A stretch of DNA of 22,784 nt from JBQLZO01 sp052168315. Lineage in GTDB: Bacteria > Planctomycetota > Phycisphaerae > Phycisphaerales > UBA1924. The position numbers and the translations under genes were made by a program. Shown one piece after another: positions 7,206 through 13,220 of the stretch. The notes beneath the pieces were generated by a model. That model saw nothing but the letters and a program-made list of their open reading frames with translations. It did not search any database and had not been told where the DNA came from. The stretch spans positions 1 through 22,784 of the forward strand of contig JBQLZO010000071.1 of NCBI GenBank assembly GCA_052168315.1, written 5' to 3'. Positions within the stretch are counted from its first letter, which is position 1, and every line of letters starts with the position of its first letter.

Positions 7206-8174
7206 TCAGTCGTCGTTGGGCGCTGCGGGGGCGGGGGCGCTTTTGGCGGTGGCGAGGCGGCGGGCCTCGATGCGTTCGGCTTCCTCGGCCTGCTTCTGGT
7301 AGCGCACCTTGTTTGAGCGGTGGTCCATGAGGAACTCCACCCGGTCGGCGTCATCGCGTTTGAGGAGCTGGCGGAGGCGTTTGCGTGCGGCCTGGATGTT
7401 GGAGCGCCTCGAGAGGTGGATGAGGACGAGTTTTTCGCTCTGGAGCATCGGGAGCCACTCGACGATGTTGTCGAGGTGCAGGTGTTTGCCGATGTCGGCG
7501 CGTGGCTTGTGGTCGGCATCGACGAAGGTGCACTCGCAGATGACGATCTGTGCGCCGAGGACATCGCGCCGGATGAGCGCGGGGCAGGGGGCGGTGTCGC
7601 CGAGGTAGGCCACGAGGGGGACCTCGACGATGCGGGTGATGTCGACGCCCTGGTCCTTCAGCTCGCGGAGTTTCTCCTGTGGGTAGGCGGCATACTCCTC
7701 CTTGAGCTTGGAGCGCTTCTCGACCACTACATATCCGGCGGCGGTGGTGGTGTGGAGGACATCGAACATGCGGAGGTAGATGGAGTTCTTGATCTCGAGC
7801 TCGTCCTCGGGGGCCATGGCGACGAGTTCGTAGGGGGTGCGCTGGCCTTCGAGGGCGATGAACCCGTCCATCATGCCGCGGATGGGCGCTTCGAGGTCCT
7901 TGTGGCAGATGATGGTGGCGGGGGTCATGCCCTGGAACTTGCGCTGTGAGGCGTAGTAGGCGAGCCCGCCGACATGGTCCATGTGCCCGTGCGAGATGGC
8001 GACGAACTTGGATGCCAGCGCGGAACGGGGGCATGAGCCCATGTCGAAGGTGATGTCGAGCTCTGGGATCTGGACGGTGGTGATCTCACCGGCGACGGAG
8101 TACCCTTGGACCCTGTAGGGGGGGATGTAGAGGAATCCGAGCCCGCCTTCCTGGGGCGGCGGCTTTGGGATCAT
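7206..8174 (-). CDS. MBL-fold metal-dependent hydrolase, ribonuclease Z-like
   Basis: A 322-residue metallo-beta-lactamase-fold enzyme. The di-metal signature is SHGHMDHVGG at 61-70 (H62, H64, D66, H67). H140, D193 in YLGDT and a C-terminal HLSRR (H253) supply further likely ligands. The order of motifs and the length resemble the tRNase Z (ribonuclease Z) branch, which trims tRNA 3' ends, and neither tRNA in this window encodes CCA, which would fit such an activity. However, I see no clear flexible exosite arm, so the substrate is not proven. The C-terminus ends in a Lys/Arg/Ala-rich tail. The ATG at 8174 has AGGAG about 7 bases upstream. The gene is divergent from gatC; its 5' region holds two stable hairpins. 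No signal peptide: cytoplasmic. Confidence 0.85.
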   Translation of the reverse strand: MIPKPPPQEGGLGFLYIPPYRVQGYSVAGEITTVQIPELDITFDMGSCPRSALASKFVAISHGHMDHVGGLAYYASQRKFQGMTPATIICHKDLEAPIRGMMDGFIALEGQRTPYELVAMAPEDELEIKNSIYLRMFDVLHTTTAAGYVVVEKRSKLKEEYAAYPQEKLRELKDQGVDITRIVEVPLVAYLGDTAPCPALIRRDVLGAQIVICECTFVDADHKPRADIGKHLHLDNIVEWLPMLQSEKLVLIHLSRRSNIQAARKRLRQLLKRDDADRVEFLMDHRSNKVRYQKQAEEAERIEARRLATAKSAPAPAAPNDD

Positions 8175-8484
8175 GGCAATCTCCTGGCGGGGCTGTCGCC
8201 CCTGCCTCGGGTTTCTCGCGTGCGGAGCGCCACGCCTTGGGGGCGTGGTGTCGGCGCTTCGGGCGGTGTGGTGTGGGCGTGCAGCGCGGCCGTGGCGCTG
8301 CGATCGGTTTCTTCTCAGGCGGGATGGTACCGCGCGATCGGCGGAGCACCAACGGGGGTGGTGGTCGGTGGTGGTGGTGAGAGAAGGGTGTGGGTGAGTG
8401 GTGTGGGGCGGGGAGGCCCGGTTCCGGGGGGATGATGGGGAGTGTGGGGTGCCTGGGAGGGGGATCGGGGGTAGCGTGGGGGCT
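8175..8484. other. Divergent intergenic region with two hairpins
   Basis: No gene is visible between the divergent MBL-fold gene and gatC. It holds a perfect hairpin GGGGC-TGTC-GCCCC at 8189-8202, just upstream of the hydrolase ribosome binding site, and a 7-bp hairpin CCACGCC-TTGGG-GGCGTGG at 8230-8248, which can be extended by AGCG/CGCT with an asymmetric bulge. Both would lie in the hydrolase 5' leader. The gatC-proximal half is simple GT/GG-rich sequence. Confidence 0.5.
8472..8477 (+). promoter_or_regulatory. Candidate -10 element for gatC (TAGCGT)
   Basis: TAGCGT fits TANNNT and ends 7 bases before the gatC ATG. The gene has no clear Shine-Dalgarno, so a leaderless transcript is plausible. 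Confidence 0.35.
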
Positions 8485-8871
8485 ATGAGCGGCGCAGAAG
8501 CGGGATCGGACAGGGCGATGGGCGGGAACGCTGGTGGCGGTGGGGGTGGTGGGGGTGGTGTGATTGGTGAGGCGGAGCTGGACCGGATCGCGCGGCTGGC
8601 GCGGCTTCGGATCGATCCGGGGGAACGGGCGGAGATGCTGGCGCGGCTGGCCGCGCTGCTGGAGCACGCGGCATCGCTGGCGGAGCTGGATCTGGAGGGC
8701 GTGGAGCCGCTGCACCATCCGCACGCGCCGGGCGAGGAGCCGGTGGCGCGGCTGGATGCGGATGAGCCGCGGGCGGGGCTGGGGCGGGAGGTTTTGGGGG
8801 AGATGGCGCCGGCGTGGGATGGTCGGTTTGTGAAGGTGCCGAAGGTGCTGGGTGGTGGTGGTGAGGGGTGA
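8485..8871 (+). CDS. gatC: Asp-tRNA(Asn)/Glu-tRNA(Gln) amidotransferase subunit C
   Basis: GatC is the small scaffold of the GatCAB complex, which converts misacylated Glu-tRNA(Gln) or Asp-tRNA(Asn) to the amidated form; it clamps GatA and GatB together. The 128-residue protein has the family core from about residue 27 (GEAELDRIARLARLRID) through a long helix and the acidic middle, to the C-terminal WDGRFVKVPKVLG. It is longer than the usual ~95-100 residues because residues 1-26 are Gly-rich (nine consecutive Gly). An in-frame ATG at 8518 is an alternative start that would drop part of this. gatA and gatB are not nearby. The last 78 bases of the locus are repeated in degraded form at 9651-9731. 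Confidence 0.93.
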   Translation: MSGAEAGSDRAMGGNAGGGGGGGGGVIGEAELDRIARLARLRIDPGERAEMLARLAALLEHAASLAELDLEGVEPLHHPHAPGEEPVARLDADEPRAGLGREVLGEMAPAWDGRFVKVPKVLGGGGEG

Positions 8872-9106
8872 GGCGCGGGTGCGATGCGCGGGGCGGGGGG
8901 TGCGGAGTGGGGCGTGCGGGCAATTGAAGTGTGGTGTGCGAGGGATGTGTGAGATTCCGTGCGCGATCGGCGGAGAACGGTGTGGGCCTGCGCTCACGGC
9001 GAATTGGTCGGCGTGAGGCGTGGGGCGAGCGGGCCGGTGCGATGGCGTGCGGGTCCGGCCGTCGGCGCGGAGCGTGTGGCGGCGAACCCAGTGAAGGAGC
9101 ACAGAC

Positions 9107-9604
9107 ATGCTGGCGAGCACACACACGAGACCGCTGTTCACGGGCGTGACATTCGAGGGCATCCGCGGGGTGGTGCTGGGCCTGGTGCTGGCGCTGGCCG
9201 GTGCGTTGGCCTGCCCGGCGCCCGCCTACGCCGGCGGCGATTGCCAGGAGAGCATCAACAGCGATCTGACGGGCTTCGAGAACGAGGTGGCCGCCGACCT
9301 GGCGTCCCAGTTGGCGGTCCTGGCGCGGGCGATCTTCTACGCCGACGCCATCGGGTGCATCCCGCCCAAGGAGCACGAGCGTCTCAAGAGGATCCTGGTG
9401 AACACGGATCCGCTGCTCATGACGCTTGAATTGATCGATGTGTCGGTGGCGATCGATGAATGCCTGTTGGAGGGCGGCATGACCCCCGAGGAAGCCGCCG
9501 AGGCGCATCAGCGCATCGAGAATCTCAACGCTCTGGCCGAGGTGCTGTGGGACCAGATGTTCGGGTTCTGCGAGTTTGTTGATGGCATCCCGCTGTGCGA
9601 GTAG
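9107..9604 (+). CDS. Secreted Cys-containing protein of unknown function
   Basis: A 165-residue protein I cannot assign to a family. Residues 1-42 look like a long Sec signal peptide: basic/polar start, hydrophobic run GVVLGLVLALAGALAC (21-36), and likely cleavage after AYA at 40-42. The mature part (about 123 residues) has five Cys (46, 84, 119, 155, 164), seems mostly alpha-helical, and includes a charged GMTPEEAAEAHQRIENLN helix at 124-141. It would be exported, perhaps with disulfides. The start is firm: AAGGAG at 9094-9099 lies 7 bases before the ATG. Codon use differs from neighbouring + genes, with many C-ending codons and much less G excess, which hints at a different origin. It is bracketed by the real gatC end and a second, degraded gatC end. 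Confidence 0.75.
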   Translation: MLASTHTRPLFTGVTFEGIRGVVLGLVLALAGALACPAPAYAGGDCQESINSDLTGFENEVAADLASQLAVLARAIFYADAIGCIPPKEHERLKRILVNTDPLLMTLELIDVSVAIDECLLEGGMTPEEAAEAHQRIENLNALAEVLWDQMFGFCEFVDGIPLCE

Positions 9605-9650
9605 CGCGGCTGCCGATGTGTCGGTGCCCGGAGCGGGGCGCAGCGCCGGT

Positions 9651-9731
9651 GGGGAGATGGCGCTGGATTGGGATGGTCGGTTTTTGAAGGTGGCCAAGGT
9701 GCTGTGTGGTGGAGGTGGTGAGGGGTGAGGC
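9651..9731 (+). pseudogene. Degraded second copy of the gatC 3' end
   Basis: These 81 bases align with the last 75 coding bases of gatC and the 3 bases after its stop (8797-8874). By eye I count 7 substitutions and one 3-base insertion over 78 aligned positions. The reading frame is kept: it translates as EMALDWDGRFLKVAKVLC followed by Gly and ends at the same stop, compared with EMAPAWDGRFVKVPKVLG in GatC. All the substitutions change an amino acid, as expected of a fragment no longer under selection. A weaker resemblance (PGAGRSAGGE against PRAGLGREVLGE) may extend upstream. There is no start codon with a ribosome site, so it is a remnant. It lies 16 bases from the AT-rich gene. Confidence 0.85.
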
Positions 9732-9747
9732 GGGCGTTTCGACGCGA

Positions 9748-11214
9748 TCATGGTTGTGCAAGACAATAGGGAATGATCGTATCATTTAGCAATTCACGAA
9801 GGTGATCGACTGAACGATACGCAATCGGAGGGTAAATATTTGGACGATCTTGGTACAGACCATCAAGCATTCCAAATGGCTCTTCTCCTTCCCTAATGAT
9901 AAGTTGGGTCGGGAATTTCGGAATGTCCTCGATGGCTGCGATCTCGAATGGGACCGATCGCGGGTCCGATATATTTACGATAGCGAACCGGGCAATAGAA
10001 GCCATAATTTTTATCGTCTGAAGGTTGCTCTTTCGAGCTGGCGGGTCAAAGTCAAATATCAACGGAACAAGGTCATTCTCAGCGAGAACCTCCCTCATCA
10101 TCTGGAGTTCCGGAGCAAAGCCATCTGAGAAGCGCGATAACAGAAGCACCGTTTTCGAGCCCAGCGAGTCAATTATTTGACCCAGCTCTTTATTGTCTAA
10201 GACAAGTCGCATCAACGACGCAATGTGCACATTGTCAACGGAAACCGCAGGCCATTCGTCCTCGGGAGAGATGTTCAGCGATCGTTGCCGCAAGCCTGTC
10301 GCGACAATATCCGTAAAGTTGGCACCATAGATGCGGCTGTCTGAAATATCCGCACCAGATAGGTCGGCGCGTGTAAAATTGGAATAGGATAAGTCACAAT
10401 CGTTTATCTGGCAACCAGAAAAATCAGTACGACCAATCGAAACAGATTTCTCTTCTGCCTGCGGGGCCGTTCCCGGAGATATAGTGTATCGCGAAAGGAT
10501 TTCGAGGACTAATGGTGAGAAACGACAGTGAGTAATATCCGAATGCGAAAAGCGGGTTCCTCGAAAACACACACCCCGTCCGTTGATGCCCGACAAGTTA
10601 GATCCTTGTAAGTAACTATTTATAATTGAATTGTTGCCGGTAAATTTTGCGTCGACAATCCAACTATTATGCGCGACAAGATCGACGAAATCAGATTGAA
10701 AGAAGGTTATATTGGTAACATATACCCCACTGATGATTGCTGATCGGCCAGTGCAGTTGCTAAATCGACAGTCGTGAATTGTGAACGACGGCTTGCTTCT
10801 GAGCCTGACCGGCGAATTGGGCGAATTGTCGGAAGCTACAGATAGATGATGTCGAGCGTGATCGATGTATTTCACCCCACAGTCGATGCTGTTGAATTTA
10901 CAGCCCTCGAAGTCACAATCCAAAAGTGTCGATTCATATATACAGCTCTTGTCGAATACACAATTGTGGAATAAACATTTCTCGAACTGAGAGCGAGAAA
11001 GATCCGCAGCACTGAAGTCAACATCCATGAAGCTACAGCCTGTCCAGCTTGTATTCGTCAGAATCGCGGATTGCAGTGGCAGGGTGTCTTTCCAAAGCGC
11101 GCGGTCATCCCACTTGCTGTCGGAGAGATCCAACGGCATGAGTGATCGCAATTCATCCTTGTTGGCATGATACTCCCCACTATGTATCATATCAATGAGG
11201 CGTTGATTTGCCAT
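9748..11214 (-). CDS. Pentapeptide-repeat protein with Rossmann-like C-terminal domain; horizontally acquired
   Basis: A 488-residue protein. Three blocks of degenerate A(D/N)LXX-type pentapeptides lie at about 45-118, 145-232 and 258-305 (for example DFSGCQINDCDLSYSNFTRADLSGADISDS), expected to fold as right-handed quadrilateral beta-helices. After a linker with VHIASLMRLVLDNKELG (329-345) comes a separate domain at about 353-484. It has alternating strands and helices: KTVLLLSRF, DLVPLIFDF, ARFAIVNISD, PTQLIIREG. This arrangement suggests a Rossmann/TIR-like fold, and similar tails are common on other bacterial pentapeptide proteins; its activity is unknown to me. No signal or membrane segment is seen. 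The gene is strikingly AT-rich (about 38% GC in the 60 bases from 10621) inside a very GC-rich genome, with different codon use, indicating transfer. The ATG at 11214 has GAAGGG about 8 bases upstream. Roles in regulation, defence or protein interaction are all possible. Confidence 0.85.
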   Translation of the reverse strand: MANQRLIDMIHSGEYHANKDELRSLMPLDLSDSKWDDRALWKDTLPLQSAILTNTSWTGCSFMDVDFSAADLSRSQFEKCLFHNCVFDKSCIYESTLLDCDFEGCKFNSIDCGVKYIDHARHHLSVASDNSPNSPVRLRSKPSFTIHDCRFSNCTGRSAIISGVYVTNITFFQSDFVDLVAHNSWIVDAKFTGNNSIINSYLQGSNLSGINGRGVCFRGTRFSHSDITHCRFSPLVLEILSRYTISPGTAPQAEEKSVSIGRTDFSGCQINDCDLSYSNFTRADLSGADISDSRIYGANFTDIVATGLRQRSLNISPEDEWPAVSVDNVHIASLMRLVLDNKELGQIIDSLGSKTVLLLSRFSDGFAPELQMMREVLAENDLVPLIFDFDPPARKSNLQTIKIMASIARFAIVNISDPRSVPFEIAAIEDIPKFPTQLIIREGEEPFGMLDGLYQDRPNIYPPIAYRSVDHLRELLNDTIIPYCLAQP

Positions 11215-11232
11215 ATGTGAGGCCCTTCAATC

Positions 11233-11260
11233 ATCGTAGGCATGTATTATTGTTGGTCAA
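11233..11260 (-). promoter_or_regulatory. Candidate promoter for the pentapeptide gene
   Basis: On the minus strand TTGACC (11260-11255), a 16-base spacer, then TACGAT (11238-11233). The -35 overlaps the stop codon of the SRPBCC gene. The predicted start near 11226 would fall inside the GAAGGG ribosome site, which is a weakness. Confidence 0.3.
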
Positions 11261-12024
11261 TTGGATGCGCAGTGGTTCTTGAGGGCCGTGACGACATTGG
11301 GCCATGCTCTCTGGAAGTAGGCGCGGACGCCTGGCCAGCCGCCGGGGTAGCCGTTGGGGAGCGGTGGGACCTCGGCGGCGAGGCCATCGGCGGGCCAGCC
11401 GAGGTGGGTGAGCCTCAGGCGTGTCTGGAACTCGCCGGTGCGGGGGTTGGCTTCCCATTCGGCCTGGGAAGGGACCTGTTCCAGTTCGATGACGACCCAT
11501 GTGCGGAGGGTGCGCTGCTCGGGGTAGATGGGCGGGGCGTTCCAGGTGAACGAGAGCATGCGGTTGGGGAGGAAGCTGGTGATGGTGCAGCCATCGGCGC
11601 CGCGCTGGCCTTCGGGGGCGTCGGGCGCGAAGAAGAGCTCGTACGGGCCGCCGACGCGGAGTTCGATGTTGCAGTTGGGCTGGCCATCGTCGGAGCGTCC
11701 GATGAGCCAGTCGGCGACGCCTTCCTCGGTGGTGAGGAGTTTCCAGACGCGGGTGGGGTCGGCGTTGAGGAGGGCCTCGGCGACGATGGCGGCATCATGG
11801 TCGTAGTTGTCGGGGTCGGTGACGGCCATGACGCCGAGGGTGGTGGTGAGGTGGGCTCCGTTGGTGATGTCGGGTGGGGTGATGTGGTGGTCGGTGCTTT
11901 GGTTGGGGGCGTCGGGTTCCATGGCGGCATCGGCGGTGAGCGAGTGGGTGAGCGTGAGGGCGATGGCGCCCGCGGCGGTGATGGCGGCGAGGGCGGTGGC
12001 GATGGGGTGGTGTGTGTGGCGCAT
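11257..12024 (-). CDS. Secreted SRPBCC (AHSA1/START-like) domain protein
   Basis: A 255-residue protein with an N-terminal Sec signal peptide (residues about 1-33: polar start, hydrophobic ATALAAITAAGAIALTL, likely cleavage near ADA at 31-33). The body from about 79 to 250 is an SRPBCC fold of the AHSA1 type. AIVAEALLNADPTRVWKLLT (79-98) opens it, followed by VADWL, GGPYELFF (125-132), ITSFLPNRMLSFTW (148-161) and a C-terminal helix GVRAYFQRAWPNVVTALKNH (232-251). These domains enclose a hydrophobic cavity that binds lipids or other small ligands; the ligand here is unknown. Secretion is unusual for this family. The ATG at 12024 gives the signal peptide; the longer upstream frame runs through the terminator and is noise. 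It ends 42 bases before the pentapeptide gene start on the same strand. Confidence 0.85.
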   Translation of the reverse strand: MRHTHHPIATALAAITAAGAIALTLTHSLTADAAMEPDAPNQSTDHHITPPDITNGAHLTTTLGVMAVTDPDNYDHDAAIVAEALLNADPTRVWKLLTTEEGVADWLIGRSDDGQPNCNIELRVGGPYELFFAPDAPEGQRGADGCTITSFLPNRMLSFTWNAPPIYPEQRTLRTWVVIELEQVPSQAEWEANPRTGEFQTRLRLTHLGWPADGLAAEVPPLPNGYPGGWPGVRAYFQRAWPNVVTALKNHCASN

Positions 12025-12116
12025 GCCCGATGATCGAGCGCGGCGGGGCTGGGTGCAAGGGTTGGTTGGTGAGAAGGGTGGGCGAAGTGTGGGTCGGTCC
12101 CGGGATCGGGCGCGGG

Positions 12117-12149
12117 AAAAAAGGTGGCCGCGGGCATGCGCCCGCGGCC
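12117..12149 (-). terminator. Strong intrinsic terminator after the PEP-CTERM gene
   Basis: On the minus strand a perfect 10-bp stem (GGCCGCGGGC with GCCCGCGGCC, 4-base loop, 12126-12149) is followed by ACC and six T (12122-12117). This is a textbook rho-independent terminator, 86 bases past the stop of the PEP-CTERM gene. It separates that gene from the SRPBCC gene. Confidence 0.85.
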
Positions 12150-12234
12150 GGCTCCTCCGTGCGTGGGCGCGCCCCATGAGGTGGCGCGCCGTGGGGATGG
12201 TGATCGGGTTGTGGCGCTGTCGCTGTTGGTCGGA

Positions 12235-12996
12235 TCAGCGGTGGCGGCGGCGGCGTGCGGCGACGAGCCCGGCGAGGGCGGCGAGGGTCAGCGAGCCGGG
12301 GCCGGGGACGAGGGTGGTGGTGAGGTTGTTGGTGTCGGACCAGCCTTCGCCTGAGAAGGACCAGTTGGTGAGCAGGTCGCCGTTGTAGGAGGTGGACAGG
12401 CCCTTGTAGGTGTGGAACCACCAGCCGATTTTTTCGGCGAAGCCGATGCCGGTCCAGTCGTCCTGGCCGGAGGGGTAGAGGGGGGTGTGGGTGGCGATGG
12501 GGTCGGTCTGGATCTCGAGGATGAAGCGCTGGCCGGCGCCGAGGGGGACGACCGAGCCGTTGAAGACCCAGGAGTCTTTCTGTGACTTGCCGAGGATGAG
12601 GTCGGGGATCTGGTTGCCGCTGACCTGTCCGTTGCCGTCCTTGTAGGAGTTGGACGAGTTCTGGCCGTTGTAGGCGAATGCGGTGATCTCGGGGGTGGCG
12701 CCGGTGGCGTCGAAGTAGATGAGCCCGAGTTCGCCGGCGTGTCCCTTGGGGTTGGGCCCGTCGTTGAGGGCGAGGGTGAAGCCGTCGGTGATGGTGTCTG
12801 CGAAGTCGACCTCCCAGCGGAGGATGCCGGTGCTGGTGTTGTGCTCGGCGAAGATGCGGATCATCTGTCCGGCGTTGTTGTTGCCGAGTCCGCTGGTTTT
12901 CTCGATCTGCCAGATGGCGGCGTGGGCGCTCCCGCTGGCGGCCAGGACGGCCGCAGCGACAACGCCACTGAGCGTGGTCAGTGTCTTCCGGTGCAT
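12235..12996 (-). CDS. Secreted PEP-CTERM-type sorting-signal protein
   Basis: A 253-residue exported protein of unknown function. Residues 1-27 are a Sec signal peptide (MHRKTLTTLSGVVAAAVLAASGSAHA-type, cleavage at AHA). The mature part is rich in Gly, Asn, Ser and Trp, with beta-strand-like segments and little charge, resembling a jelly-roll-type extracellular domain. The C-terminus, VPGPGSLTLAALAGLVAARRRRHR (230-253 by position: PGPGS, a hydrophobic stretch, then an Arg cluster), is the planctomycete version of the PEP-CTERM sorting signal, processed by an exosortase-like system and used to anchor or release envelope proteins. The ATG at 12996 is preceded by GAGGAAG 8 bases upstream. The gene is divergent from argS and has its own strong terminator, so it is probably monocistronic. 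Confidence 0.88.
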   Translation of the reverse strand: MHRKTLTTLSGVVAAAVLAASGSAHAAIWQIEKTSGLGNNNAGQMIRIFAEHNTSTGILRWEVDFADTITDGFTLALNDGPNPKGHAGELGLIYFDATGATPEITAFAYNGQNSSNSYKDGNGQVSGNQIPDLILGKSQKDSWVFNGSVVPLGAGQRFILEIQTDPIATHTPLYPSGQDDWTGIGFAEKIGWWFHTYKGLSTSYNGDLLTNWSFSGEGWSDTNNLTTTLVPGPGSLTLAALAGLVAARRRRHR

Positions 12997-13208
12997 GTGT
13001 TTTCTTCCTCTCCTCGTGTTTCTTCCGTGCCTCGGCGACTGTCGCCTCGGCGGGGCAAGCATTTGCCGGGTCGTGGGCGGAGGCGCGGCGTCGGGGGTGA
13101 TCTTCCTGAATTTCGTGGGGTGATCTGCGGGCGATCGGTGTGATGCGGTGGTTCTGGGTCGTTGGGATGGCGGCTCTCGGACGCGGCCCGGCGGGGGCGT
13201 GGTCCGAA

Positions 13209-13214
13209 TACACT
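13209..13214 (+). promoter_or_regulatory. Candidate -10 element for argS (TACACT)
   Basis: TACACT (TANNNT type) ends 6 bases before the argS ATG. argS has no Shine-Dalgarno. The spacing is what is expected if transcription starts at the A of the start codon. No -35 hexamer is recognisable. Confidence 0.4.
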
Positions 13215-13220
13215 GGCGGC

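Noticed and set aside
9850..10128. 92-codon + strand frame inside the pentapeptide gene
   Set aside because: The opposite strand encodes a well-formed protein domain, and there is no ribosome site for this frame.
13054..13067. Inverted repeat GGCAA-GCAT-TTGCC upstream of the PEP-CTERM gene
   Set aside because: Five base pairs only and not placed on a recognisable promoter; it could be chance.
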